Source: Salinarimonas sp046292825 (GTDB taxonomy: Bacteria > Pseudomonadota > Alphaproteobacteria > Rhizobiales > Beijerinckiaceae). From it: a stretch of DNA of 64,000 nucleotides. The stretch is from the NCBI RefSeq assembly GCF_046292825.1, contig NZ_JBKBQG010000019.1, positions 1 through 64,000 on the forward strand. Direction: 5' to 3'. The first letter of the stretch is position 1; each line of letters starts with the position of its first letter. This document shows, in pieces, positions 34,664-45,451 of the stretch. The translations under genes and the position numbers were made by a program. Below the pieces are notes generated by a model. The model did no database searches. It was not told the origin of the DNA and was given only the letters and a program-made list of their open reading frames with translations.

Positions 34664-36328
34664 ATGAGCGCCTTCCTTATCGAGAACATCGCCCCGATTA
34701 TGTTCGTGTGCCTCGTGGCGTTCATGATCCTCGGCTATCCGATCGCCTTCTCGCTCGCCGCGCTCGGGCTCTTCTTCGGCTTCGTGGGCATCGAACTGGG
34801 GCTGTTCGCGCCGACCTTCTTCCAGGCGCTGCCCGATCGCGTCTTCGCGGCGATGGCGAACGAGACGCTGCTCGCGATCCCCTTCTTCACCTTCATGGGG
34901 CTCGTCCTCGAGCGCTCGCGCATGGCGGAGGACCTGCTCGACACGATGGGCCAGCTCTTCGGCGCGATGCCGGGCGGGCTCGCGCTCTCGGTCGTGCTCG
35001 TCGGCGCGCTGCTCGCGGCGACGACGGGGGTCGTCGCGGCGGCCGTGATCTCGATGGGGCTGATCTCGCTGCCGATCATGCTGCGCTACGGCTACGACCG
35101 CAGGTTGGCGACGGGCGTGATCGTCGCGTCGGGCACGCTCGCTCAGATCCTGCCGCCATCGCTGGTGCTGATCGTGCTCGCCGACCAGCTCGGCCGCTCG
35201 GTCGGCGACATGTATCGCGGGGCGATGGTGCCGGCGCTGATGCTCACGGCGGCCTTCGCGATCTACGTCCTCGTCGTCTCGCGCCTGCGCCCGCAGCTCG
35301 CCCCGCCGCTGCCGAAGGAGGCGCGCCGGATCGGCCGGGGGCTGCCCTCGCTCCTCGTCGTGATGGCGCTTTCGGGGGCGATCGGCGTCGCGGCGACGGC
35401 GCTCCTCGCCGATCGCGTCGAGCAGGCGCCCTATGTCTGGGGCGCGGCGATCGCCGTCCTGTTCGCCACCGCGCTCGCCATGCTCGACACGCGGCTGAAG
35501 CTGAACCTCCTCTCGCCGCTCGCGCGGGAGGTGGTCAGCGTGCTCGTGCCGCCGCTCGCGCTGATCTTCCTCGTGCTCGGCACGATCTTCATCGGGCTCG
35601 CGACCCCTACCGAAGGTGGGGCGATGGGGGCGGTCGGCGCGCTCGCGCTCGCGGCCCTGAAGGGGCGCCTCACCCTGCCGCTCACCCGCGGCGCCTGCGA
35701 GCAGACGTTGAGGCTCTCGGCTTTCGTGATGTTCGTTCTGATCGGCGCGCGCGTCTTCGCGCTGACCTTCTACGGCGTCAACGGCCACATCTGGGTGAAG
35801 GAGCTCCTGCTCGCGCTGCCGGGCGGGGAGGCGGGCTTCCTCCTCTTCGTCGCGGTGACGGTGTTCTTCCTCGGCTTCTTCCTCGATTTCTTCGAGATCG
35901 TGTTCATCCTCGTGCCGCTCCTGGTGGCGCCGGCTCAGGCGCTCGGCATCGACCTGATCTGGTTCGGGGTGCTGCTCGCGATCAATTTCCAGACGTCGTT
36001 CCTCACCCCACCCTTCGGCTTCTCGCTGTTCTACCTGCGATCGGTCACGCCGACGCGCGACCACGTCGATCCCGTCACCGGGCGCACCATCGCGGGGGTG
36101 ACGACGATGCAGATCTATCGCGGCGTCGTCCCGTTCGTGCTCATCCAACTCGCGATGATCGCCGTCGTCTACGCGCTGCCGCAGACGGTCACCCATTACC
36201 GCGCCGAGCGCCCGGCGCTCACCGACGAGGACGTGCGCGAGCGTCTCGACCGCCTGATCATGCCCGATTTCGCACCCCCCGGCGGCTTCCCCGGCTTCGA
36301 GCCCCCGCCGCTGCCGCGGGTGGATTGA
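34664..36328 (+). CDS. TRAP transporter large permease subunit (DctM)
   Basis: 554 residues, longer than the usual 430 or so. Two extra helices and a loop occur mid-protein (about residues 230-290), a form seen in the larger DctM group. Hallmarks are NETLLAIPFFTFMGLVLER, GTLAQILPPSLVLIVLAD, ATPTEGGAMGAVGAL and TPPFGFSLFYL (each a known DctM region). It forms the sodium-driven channel part of a TRAP importer. The C-terminal cytoplasmic tail is proline-rich. Confidence 0.93.
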   Translation: MSAFLIENIAPIMFVCLVAFMILGYPIAFSLAALGLFFGFVGIELGLFAPTFFQALPDRVFAAMANETLLAIPFFTFMGLVLERSRMAEDLLDTMGQLFGAMPGGLALSVVLVGALLAATTGVVAAAVISMGLISLPIMLRYGYDRRLATGVIVASGTLAQILPPSLVLIVLADQLGRSVGDMYRGAMVPALMLTAAFAIYVLVVSRLRPQLAPPLPKEARRIGRGLPSLLVVMALSGAIGVAATALLADRVEQAPYVWGAAIAVLFATALAMLDTRLKLNLLSPLAREVVSVLVPPLALIFLVLGTIFIGLATPTEGGAMGAVGALALAALKGRLTLPLTRGACEQTLRLSAFVMFVLIGARVFALTFYGVNGHIWVKELLLALPGGEAGFLLFVAVTVFFLGFFLDFFEIVFILVPLLVAPAQALGIDLIWFGVLLAINFQTSFLTPPFGFSLFYLRSVTPTRDHVDPVTGRTIAGVTTMQIYRGVVPFVLIQLAMIAVVYALPQTVTHYRAERPALTDEDVRERLDRLIMPDFAPPGGFPGFEPPPLPRVD

Positions 36329-36486
36329 GGGTGTCCTAGCCGCGAGGCGGGGTCGCGCGGGGGCGTTGCGTGAGGCGTCCTATCTCCTTCGCCTTTCCCT
36401 GGGGATCTGAGGGTTTGGGACGAGCTCGACCGCTAGGGAGTGCACACGTCGCTGTCTTCGCATGCGATCGACGTCGACGAAGGCCG

Positions 36487-36831
36487 CTCTTGTCCTTCCC
36501 CCTTGGGGGAAGGTGGCTCCGAGCGAAGCTCGGAGACGGATGGGGGTCGTGCAGGAGGCACTCGAACGACAGTTCCTGCACGACCCCCACCCGTGAGGAG
36601 TCCCATTGCCCTCCCCCAAGGGGAAACCGTCGAGCCCTCCGCGAACGCTGAGATCTCCAAGAAAACCGATCGGAAGAGATGTGTGAATCTCGTAGCCCTT
36701 GGGGGAGGGCAATGGGACTCCTCTGGGGTGGGGGGCGTGCAGGATCGAGCGATCGAGTGCCTCCCGACGACCCCCATCCGACCCGCCGCCTTCGGCGTCG
36801 GGCCACCTTCCCCCAAGGGGGAAGGACAAGA
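36487..36831. repeat. Nested palindromic mosaic element, CCTTCCCCC type
   Basis: Outer arms from 36487 (CTTGTCCTTCCCCC) and to 36831 (GGGGGAAGGACAAG) pair with each other. Inside them GGATGGGGGTCGT and its inverse pair. Inside those a second inverted pair occurs (GAGTCCCATTGCCCTCCCCC near 36598-36617 and its inverse near 36704-36723). Flanks at 36449 and 36855 carry inverted copies around GCATGCGATCG. The gap 36329-36929 holds no gene I can support. Confidence 0.85.
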
Positions 36832-36929
36832 ACGTCCGCGAGCGACGCCGATCGCATGCAAAGACGTCGATGTCTGCGCTGCCTGGCTCCTGAGGAAAAG
36901 GAGAGGGGCCGTCCCCGTCGCTCTCGCCG

Positions 36930-37325
36930 CTACGACGGCGGCGTTCCCCAGAGCGCTGCGATCCAGCCGAAGGCCCACCAGGCGAGCAGCGTGAAGGCGA
37001 CGAGGGCCATCAGCGCGAAGGCCAACGGGCGGGCGCGCTGGCGGGGCAGGTCGAGCCCGGCCTCGGCGCGGGCGCGGTGGTCGGCGAGCTGATCCTTCGG
37101 GATCAGGCGCACGATCGCCCACAGCCCGACCGTCACCACCGCGAGATCGTCGAGGAGCCCCACGATCGGGCGCCAATCGGGGATCAGGTCGAAGGGCATC
37201 AGCACGTAGGCGAAGACGAGCAGCGCCACCGCCTTCGCGGAGCGCGGGGTGTGCGGGTCGCGCAGGGCGCGCACGAGCGTCGCGCCGTCGGCGCGGATGC
37301 GGCGCGCGCCGTCGCGCAGGCTCAC
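36930..37325 (-). CDS. DUF1232 (YkvA-like) membrane protein
   Basis: 131 residues. The DUF1232 core AVALLVFAYVLMPFDLIPDWRPIVGLLDDLAV (cited as region 32-63) is diagnostic, with a second C-terminal membrane pair. Function is unknown. It starts with GTG whose last bases overlap the topA stop (GTGA), so it is translationally coupled to topA. The coupling suggests co-regulation rather than a shared pathway. Confidence 0.88.
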   Translation of the reverse strand: MSLRDGARRIRADGATLVRALRDPHTPRSAKAVALLVFAYVLMPFDLIPDWRPIVGLLDDLAVVTVGLWAIVRLIPKDQLADHRARAEAGLDLPRQRARPLAFALMALVAFTLLAWWAFGWIAALWGTPPS

Positions 37326-40081
37326 GAAGCGGCGGCCTTCTTCGCCGCGACGGCCTTCTTGGGCGCAGCCTTCGCCCCTGGAGACGCCTTCTTGGAGGCA
37401 GACGCCTTCTTCGTCGCCGTCTTCGCCGTCGCGGCCTTCTTCGGCGCGCTCTCGCCGTCGGCCTCAGCCTCCGCCTTCCTGGCCGCTGCCTTCTTGGCGG
37501 GCGCCTTCCTGGTGGCGCTCTTGCCGCCGGCCTTCTTCGTCTTGCCCCCGCCGCCGGAGGCGCGCTTCGCCTTGAGGAGGGCGGCGGCGTCCTCGAGCGA
37601 GATCGCCTCCGCCTCCATGCTCTTCGGCAGGGTGGCGTTGGTGGTGCCGTCGGTGACGTAGGGGCCGTAGCGGCCGGCCTTGACGACGATCGCCTTGCCG
37701 CTCTCCGGATCCTCGCCGAGCGCGCGGCCGGGATCGCCGCCGCCGCGCCGGCCGCCGCCGGTGCCGGTCTCCTTGGCGACGATGAGGTCGATCGCCCGGT
37801 TCTGGCCGATCTCGAGCACGTCGTCGTCGCGCCCGAGCGAGGCATAGGTCTTGCCGTGCTGCACGTAGGGCCCGAATCGGCCGATGCCGGCGAGGATCGG
37901 CTCGCCCGTCTCGGGATGGCGGGCCACCTCGCGCGGCAGCGACAGGAGCGCGAGCGCGCGCTCGAGATCGACGGCGGAGGGGCTCATGCCCTTGGGCAGC
38001 GAGGCGCGCTTGGGCTTCGCGTCGCCCTGCGCCTCGCCGAGCTGCACGAAGGGGCCGAAGCGGCCGTCGCGCAGGGTCACGTCGAGCGTCGTCACGGGGT
38101 CTCGGCCGAGCACCTTCACGCCCGGCTGCCCGCCCTCCGCGCCCGCCTCGCCGTCGGGCCCGGGGGCCGCGAGCTGGCGGGTGTAGCGGCATTCGGGATA
38201 GTTCGAGCAGCCGACGAAGGAGCCGAACTTGCCGAGCTTGAGCGAGAGCGTGCCCGTCCCGCAGCTCGGGCAGGCGCGCGGATCGACGCCGTCGCCGCGA
38301 TCGGGGAAGATGTGCGGGGCGAGATAGTCGTTGAGCGCGTCGAGCACCTCGCCGGTGCGCAGCTCCTTCGTGCCGGCGATCGCGGCGGAGAAGTCGCGCC
38401 AGAAGTCGCGCAGGAGCTCCTTCCAGTCGACCTCCGCCGCCGAGACGCGGTCGAGCTGCTCCTCGAGCGCGGCGGTGAAGTCGTACTCGACGTAGCGCCG
38501 GAAGAAGCTCTCCAGGAAGGCCGTGACGATGCGGCCCTTGTCCTGCGCGACGAGGCGCTTCTTCTCGATCGCGACGTATTCGCGGTCCTTGAGCACCTGC
38601 AGGATCGAGGCATAGGTGGAGGGCCGCCCGATGCCGAGCTCCTCCATCCGCTTGACGAGGCTCGCCTCGGAATAACGCGGCGGCGGCTCGGTGAAGTGCT
38701 GGCTCGCGGTGATGCGCTCGCGCCGCAGCGGATCGCCCGCGGTCATCGGCGGCAGGCGGCCGCCCTCCTCGTCCTCCTCGTCGTCGCGGCCCTCCTGATA
38801 GACCGCGAGGAAGCCGTCGAACTTCACCACCTGCCCGGTCGCGCGCAGATCGAGCGTGCGCGGGCCCACTTTCGCGGCGATGTCGACGGTGGTGCGCTCG
38901 AGGAGCGCCGATTCCATCTGGCTCGCCATCGTGCGCAGCCAGATCAGCTCGTAGAGGCGCGCCTGCTCGGGCTCGAGGAAGCGCGCGACGTCCTTGGGCC
39001 GCCGGCCCATGTCGGTCGGACGCACCGCCTCGTGGGCTTCCTGTGCGTTCTTCGCCTTCGTCTGATAGCGGCGCGGCACGTCGGGGACGTATTGGTCGCC
39101 GAACTCGCGGCCGATGGCGCGGCGCGTCGCGGCGATGGCCTCGGGCGCCATGTCGACGCCGTCGGTTCGCATATAGGTGATGAGGCCGACCGTCTCGCCG
39201 CCGATCTCGGCGCCCTCGTAGAGGCGCTGGGCGACGCGCATCGTCTGGGCGGGGGCCATGCCGAGCTTGCGGGAGGCCTCCTGCTGGAGCGTCGAGGTGG
39301 TGAAGGGCGGCTGCGGGTGGCGCTTGGCGGGCTTGGCCTCGACCGAGGCGACCGAGAAGGTCGCGAGCTCGAGATCGCGCTTGAAGGCCTCCGCCTCCTC
39401 GCCCTTGCCGATGTCGAGGCGCGTGATCTTGCGCCCGTCGGCGCCGACGAGGCGGGCGTCGAAGATCGCGTTGTCCTTCGTCGCGAGGGTGGCGACGAGG
39501 GACCAGTACTCGCGGGCGACGAAGCTCTCGATCTCGCGCTCGCGGTCGCAGACGAGGCGCAGAGCCACCGATTGCACGCGCCCGGCCGAGCGCGAGCCCG
39601 GCAGCTTGCGCCAGAGCACCGGGGAGAGGTTGAAGCCGACGAGGTAATCGAGCGCGCGGCGCGCGAGATAGGCGTCGACGAGCGCCTGGTCGATCTCGCG
39701 CGGGGCCCGCAGCGCGCTCGCGACCGCGTCCTTGGTGATGGCGTTGAAGGTCACCCGCTCGACGGGCAGGCCCTTGAGGGCCCGCTTCTCGTTGAGCGCC
39801 TCGACGAGGTGCCAGGAGATCGCCTCGCCCTCGCGGTCGGGGTCGGTCGCGAGGATGAGCTTCTCGGCGCCGCGGATCGCCTTGGCGATCTCGGAAATGC
39901 GCTTGGCGCCGCGATCCTCGAGCTCCCAGATCATCCGGAAATCCGCGTCCGGATCGACCGAGCCGTCCTTGGGCGGCAGGTCGCGGACGTGGCCGAAGGA
40001 GGCGAGGACCTCGTAGTCGCGGCCGAGATATTTGTTGATCGTCTTGGCCTTGGCCGGCGACTCGACGACGACGACTTTCAT
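37322..40081 (-). CDS. topA: DNA topoisomerase I
   Basis: 919 residues from ATG 40081 (GGGAAG upstream); the frame extends to 40159 without support. Order: Toprim domain (VVVESPAKAKTINKYLG; DPDREGEAISWHL), the type IA core with the active-site region GLITYMRTDG, one clear zinc finger (CPSCGTGTLSLKLGKFGSFVGCSNYPEC, cited by cysteines near residues 604-630), two or more degenerate repeats lacking cysteines (GRFGPFVQLGE; GRFGPYVQHGK; GRYGPYVTDG), and a lysine/alanine-rich tail of about 70 residues. It relaxes negative supercoils. The basic tail resembles those of other alphaproteobacterial TopA proteins. Confidence 0.97.
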   Translation of the reverse strand: MKVVVVESPAKAKTINKYLGRDYEVLASFGHVRDLPPKDGSVDPDADFRMIWELEDRGAKRISEIAKAIRGAEKLILATDPDREGEAISWHLVEALNEKRALKGLPVERVTFNAITKDAVASALRAPREIDQALVDAYLARRALDYLVGFNLSPVLWRKLPGSRSAGRVQSVALRLVCDREREIESFVAREYWSLVATLATKDNAIFDARLVGADGRKITRLDIGKGEEAEAFKRDLELATFSVASVEAKPAKRHPQPPFTTSTLQQEASRKLGMAPAQTMRVAQRLYEGAEIGGETVGLITYMRTDGVDMAPEAIAATRRAIGREFGDQYVPDVPRRYQTKAKNAQEAHEAVRPTDMGRRPKDVARFLEPEQARLYELIWLRTMASQMESALLERTTVDIAAKVGPRTLDLRATGQVVKFDGFLAVYQEGRDDEEDEEGGRLPPMTAGDPLRRERITASQHFTEPPPRYSEASLVKRMEELGIGRPSTYASILQVLKDREYVAIEKKRLVAQDKGRIVTAFLESFFRRYVEYDFTAALEEQLDRVSAAEVDWKELLRDFWRDFSAAIAGTKELRTGEVLDALNDYLAPHIFPDRGDGVDPRACPSCGTGTLSLKLGKFGSFVGCSNYPECRYTRQLAAPGPDGEAGAEGGQPGVKVLGRDPVTTLDVTLRDGRFGPFVQLGEAQGDAKPKRASLPKGMSPSAVDLERALALLSLPREVARHPETGEPILAGIGRFGPYVQHGKTYASLGRDDDVLEIGQNRAIDLIVAKETGTGGGRRGGGDPGRALGEDPESGKAIVVKAGRYGPYVTDGTTNATLPKSMEAEAISLEDAAALLKAKRASGGGGKTKKAGGKSATRKAPAKKAAARKAEAEADGESAPKKAATAKTATKKASASKKASPGAKAAPKKAVAAKKAAAS

Positions 40082-40215
40082 CCGCGGCTTCCCGATGGGC
40101 GCTCTCGTGGTGGTCTCGTCCGCGCCGCCCGAAGCCCCCTCGAGCGACGCGGGCTGCATTAACTGGGTGATGGCGCGCGTCCTGTCAAATCGGGGCGAGT
40201 GCGGTGATGCGGCGC

Positions 40216-40296
40216 GGGGGAGGCGAGGGGAGGGGGGGCGATGACACCCTTCCCCCCCTCCCGCCCCCTCTTCCCCCCGCCGCCCCCACCCGCTAA
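40216..40296. other. G-tract / C-tract region in the topA-gshB divergent promoter
   Basis: Runs of G (40216-40220, 40227-40230, 40232-40238) are followed 10 bases later by an almost pure pyrimidine stretch to about 40296. The G runs could form a quadruplex and the two tracts could also fold back on each other. It lies in the 254 bp divergent gap; 40082-40335 contains no gene. Confidence 0.4.
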
Positions 40297-40335
40297 CGTC
40301 CGCGGCCCCAGCGACAAGCCAATGCGAGAGCCCCC

Positions 40336-41283
40336 ATGTCCCTGCGCGTCGCGGTCCAGATGGACCCCATCGAGCACATCAAAATCGCCGGCGACACCAC
40401 CTTCGCCCTCCTGCTCGAGGCGCAGGCGCGCGGGCATTCGCTCGTCTATTTCACGCCCAACGATCTCTCGATGCGCGACGGGACGGTGGTGGCGCGGATG
40501 CGCGATCTCCAGGTCGCGGACGTCGAGGGGGCGCATGCGCGGCTCGGCGAGCCGCGGCGGGCGGCGCTCGCGGAGGCCGTGGACGTCGTCCTGATGCGCC
40601 AGGATCCGCCCTTCGATCTCTCCTACATCACCGCGAGCCACCTCTTGGAGCGCGTCCACCCGCAGGTTCTCGTCGTCAACGATCCCCACCACGTGCGCAA
40701 CGCGCCCGAGAAGATCTTCGTCACGGAATTCCCCCACCTGATGCCGCCGACGCTCATCTCGCGCGACAAGGCCGAGATCGAGGATTTCCGGCGCGAGCAC
40801 GGGTCCGTCGTGATGAAGCCGCTGCACGGGCACGGCGGGGCGGCGGTGGTGCGGCTCACCCCCGACGACCCGAATTTCGGCTCGCTGTTCGATCTGTTCT
40901 CCGTCACCTTCCGCGAGCCTTGGGTGATCCAGAAATTCCTCGAGCGCGTCACCGAGGGCGACAAGCGCATCCTCCTCGTCGACGGGGAGCCCAAGGGCGC
41001 CATCAATCGCGTGCCGGCGCCCGGCGACATCCGCTCGAACATGGTGCGCGGGGGCGCCGCCGGGGCGACCGACCTCACGGCGCGCGAGCGCGAGATCTGC
41101 GAGACGATCGGCCCGTCGTTGAAGCGCATGGGCATGATCCTGGTGGGCATCGACGTCATCGACGGCCTCCTCACCGAGATCAACGTGACCTCGCCGACGG
41201 GCGTGCGGGCGGTGAAGCGGCTCGGCGGGCCGGACCTCGCGGTCGACGTCTGGGACGCGATCGAGGCGAAGCGGCGGGGCTGA
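40336..41283 (+). CDS. gshB: Glutathione synthetase
   Basis: 315 residues, ATP-grasp. GshB joins gamma-glutamylcysteine and glycine. Landmarks: VAVQMDPIEHIKIAGDTTFALL, MRQDPPFDLSYI, NDPHHVRNAPEKIF, VMKPLHGHGGAAVVR, and the C-terminal INVTSPTGVRAVKRLGG (each a known GshB region). Length matches the family. It is preceded by the divergent topA and followed by the dnaK promoter region. A glutathione pool would support the arsenate reductase and the one-cysteine peroxiredoxin in this window. Confidence 0.97.
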   Translation: MSLRVAVQMDPIEHIKIAGDTTFALLLEAQARGHSLVYFTPNDLSMRDGTVVARMRDLQVADVEGAHARLGEPRRAALAEAVDVVLMRQDPPFDLSYITASHLLERVHPQVLVVNDPHHVRNAPEKIFVTEFPHLMPPTLISRDKAEIEDFRREHGSVVMKPLHGHGGAAVVRLTPDDPNFGSLFDLFSVTFREPWVIQKFLERVTEGDKRILLVDGEPKGAINRVPAPGDIRSNMVRGGAAGATDLTAREREICETIGPSLKRMGMILVGIDVIDGLLTEINVTSPTGVRAVKRLGGPDLAVDVWDAIEAKRRG

Positions 41284-41323
41284 GCGCGGCGGCACCGGGT
41301 CGCGGGGCGAGCCCCACCCCCGC

Positions 41324-41352
41324 CTTGCGGGCGCAAATCGCCCCCCCTATAT
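41324..41352 (+). promoter_or_regulatory. Sigma-32 (RpoH) type heat-shock promoter of dnaK
   Basis: CTTG at 41324-41327, an 18-base spacer, and CCTATAT at 41346-41352 followed by CAG. This matches the alphaproteobacterial RpoH consensus CTTG-N17/18-CYTATNTNNG at every fixed position. It is 131 bp upstream of the dnaK start, leaving a long leader. No CIRCE inverted repeat was seen in the leader. Confidence 0.8.
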
Positions 41353-41483
41353 CAGCCGCGGTCGGGGACGCGGCGCGGATCGCGGGCCCGGCGCATCGCG
41401 AAACACACCAGTCCATGTGAAGTCAGCCATGGGCCGAGCTGCTTCGGGGCTCGGCGGTCTGCTTGAAAGTGAGGGATCCCGCC

Positions 41484-43400
<1,917 letters not shown>

Positions 43401-43578
43401 CGGCGTCCTTCCCCAGCCGATCGTGCCGCCGCCGACAGCGCGAGCTTGACGGCGGCGGCGCATGCGTGTCCCCTGACGCGTGTCCCCTCGCGGGAATCGT
43501 CTCCGACGCTCCCGCGCGGGCGATCGCGGGAGCCGGGCGGGCGGCGCCCGCGGATGAGATCGAGGCACCGGCCCTTCA

Positions 43579-44733
43579 ATGTCGAAGCGCGATTATTACG
43601 AGATCCTCGGCGTCGAGCGGAATGCCGACGAGAAGACGCTCAAGAGCGCCTTCCGCAAGCTCGCCATGCAATGGCACCCCGACCGCAATCCCGGCAACGC
43701 GGAGGCCGAGCTCAAGTTCAAGGAGCTCAACGAGGCCTACCAGGTTCTCTCCGACGAGCAGAAGCGCGCCGCCTACGACCGCTTCGGCCACGCGGCCTTC
43801 CAGAACGGCGGCGGCGGGCCGGGCGGCCCGGGCTTCGGGCCCGATTTCTCCGACTTCATGTCGGACATCTTCGAGAACTTCTTCGGCGAAGGCGGCGGCG
43901 CGCGCACGCGCGGGCGCTCGACCGGCGGTCGAGAGCGCGGGGCGGACCTGCGCTACAATCTCGAGATCGCGCTCGAGGATTGCTTCCGCGGCAAGGCCGA
44001 GGAGCTGACGATCCCCACCGCGATCACCTGCGAGGCCTGTTCGGGCACCGGCGCCAAGCCCGGCTCGAAGCCGAAGGTCTGCGGCACCTGCAACGGCTAC
44101 GGGCGGGTGCGCGCGACGCAGGGCTTCTTCACGATCGAGCGCACCTGCCCCACCTGCGCGGGCCGCGGCGAGATCCTCGACGATCCCTGCGACATCTGCC
44201 GCGGCGCGGGCAGGGTCACGCGCGAGCGCACGCTCACCGTCAACATCCCCGCGGGCGTCGAGGAGGGCACGCGCATCCGCGTCGCCGGCGAGGGCGAGGC
44301 GGGCCTGCGCGGCGGGCCCTCGGGCGACCTCTACATCTTCCTTTCGATCAAGCCGCACGCCTTCTTCCAGCGCGACGGCGCCGACCTCTTCGCGCGCGTC
44401 CCGATCTCGATGTGCACGGCCGCGCTCGGCGGCGAGGTGACGGTGCCGACGATCGACGGCTCGGACGCGCGCGTGAAGATCCCGGAGGGCACCCAGACCG
44501 GCAAGCAGTTCCGCCTGCGCGGCAAGGGCATGCCGGTCCTGCGTTCGCGCGACGTCGGCGATCTGTACATCCAAGTCGTCATCGAGACGCCGCAGAACTT
44601 GACGAAAAGGCAGCGTGAGCTCCTCCAGGCCTTCGAGGCGGAATGCTCGCGCGACACGCATCCGGAGAGCCACGGCTTCCTGAACCGCGTACGCGAGTTT
44701 TTCGACGGTCTCGGTGGATCAGGGCGGGGTTGA
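43579..44733 (+). CDS. dnaJ: Chaperone protein DnaJ (Hsp40)
   Basis: 384 residues. J domain with MQWHPDRNPG (the HPD loop), a Gly/Phe-rich region, four zinc-finger motifs of the CxxCxGxG type (CEACSGTG, CGTCNGYG, CPTCAGRG, CDICRGAG) and the C-terminal substrate domains. It stimulates DnaK ATP hydrolysis and delivers clients. The 178 bp gap after dnaK has no clear terminator, so read-through from the dnaK promoter is likely. Confidence 0.98.
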   Translation: MSKRDYYEILGVERNADEKTLKSAFRKLAMQWHPDRNPGNAEAELKFKELNEAYQVLSDEQKRAAYDRFGHAAFQNGGGGPGGPGFGPDFSDFMSDIFENFFGEGGGARTRGRSTGGRERGADLRYNLEIALEDCFRGKAEELTIPTAITCEACSGTGAKPGSKPKVCGTCNGYGRVRATQGFFTIERTCPTCAGRGEILDDPCDICRGAGRVTRERTLTVNIPAGVEEGTRIRVAGEGEAGLRGGPSGDLYIFLSIKPHAFFQRDGADLFARVPISMCTAALGGEVTVPTIDGSDARVKIPEGTQTGKQFRLRGKGMPVLRSRDVGDLYIQVVIETPQNLTKRQRELLQAFEAECSRDTHPESHGFLNRVREFFDGLGGSGRG

Positions 44734-44806
44734 CGCACGTTCGTCGGGTTGGTGTAACGGATCGCGCGGGCTCGCCGCGGGACAGTCACAGGGGGAGGAG
44801 GCGCGC

Positions 44807-45418
44807 GTGCTTCCGAACATGCGGCGTCAGGCCGACAGGAAAGGTCCCGATCTCGAGGACGAGGCGCGCTTCCTGCGTTCCTGGCTCGAGCGGCCCTTGA
44901 TGACGGGGGCGGTGGCGCCGTCGGGCAAGGATCTCGCGCGCGCCATGGCGCGATTCGTCGATCCGCGCCGCGAGGGGCAGGTGGTCGAACTCGGCCCCGG
45001 CACGGGGCCGGTCACCGAGGCGTTGATCGAACGCGGCATTCCGCAGGAGCGGCTCGTCCTCGTCGAGTTCAACCCGGATTTCTGCAAGCTCTTGAGCCAG
45101 CGCTTCCCGCGCGCGACGATCAGGCAGGGCGACGCCTACGACATTCGCCACACGCTCGCCGGCAGCCTCGTCGGACCCGCGGCCGGCGTCGTCTCCTCGC
45201 TGCCGCTGTTCACGAAGCCGGTGACGGAGCGTCTGCGTCTCCTGCGCTCGGCGATGGACCTGATGCAGCCGAACGCGCCCTTCGTGCAGTTCACCTACGC
45301 CGTCGTTCCGCCGATTCCGAAGCATCCCGGCGAGTACACCGCCGAGGCCACCGGCCGCATCTGGCTCAACCTGCCGCCCGCGCGCGTCTGGGTCTATCGG
45401 CGACCCGCGCATCGGTGA
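44807..45418 (+). CDS. pmtA: Phospholipid N-methyltransferase (PmtA type)
   Basis: 203 residues from GTG 44807, six bases after GGAGGAG; an ATG at 44819 is an alternative. SAM-binding motif I is VVELGPGTGPVTEAL and motif-like text VSSLPLFTKP follows in place of the NPPF of rRNA dimethylases. This fits the rhizobial PmtA family that converts phosphatidylethanolamine to phosphatidylcholine in three steps. Its position just after dnaJ is typical of Rhizobiales. Convergent with the M20 hydrolase gene at 45452. Confidence 0.85.
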   Translation: MLPNMRRQADRKGPDLEDEARFLRSWLERPLMTGAVAPSGKDLARAMARFVDPRREGQVVELGPGTGPVTEALIERGIPQERLVLVEFNPDFCKLLSQRFPRATIRQGDAYDIRHTLAGSLVGPAAGVVSSLPLFTKPVTERLRLLRSAMDLMQPNAPFVQFTYAVVPPIPKHPGEYTAEATGRIWLNLPPARVWVYRRPAHR

Positions 45419-45435
45419 GGCGCCCGGGAGGCGCC
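45419..45435. terminator. Hairpin between convergent genes
   Basis: GGCGCC at 45419-45424 and again at 45430-45435 pair across a 5-base loop directly after the pmtA stop. It could end transcription from both sides. No T-run is seen. Confidence 0.4.
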
Positions 45436-45451
45436 GCGTCCCCCGCGCGGA

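Noticed and set aside
36336..36857. Open frames inside the palindromic elements (also at 27681-28140, 13502-13987, 56228-56623 and 63433-63823)
   Set aside because: They read through palindromes, recur wherever the elements occur and lack ribosome sites; such frames are commonly mis-annotated.
41353..41483. CIRCE/HrcA operator in the dnaK leader
   Set aside because: No 9 bp inverted repeat with the CIRCE pattern was found; only the RpoH-type promoter is supported.
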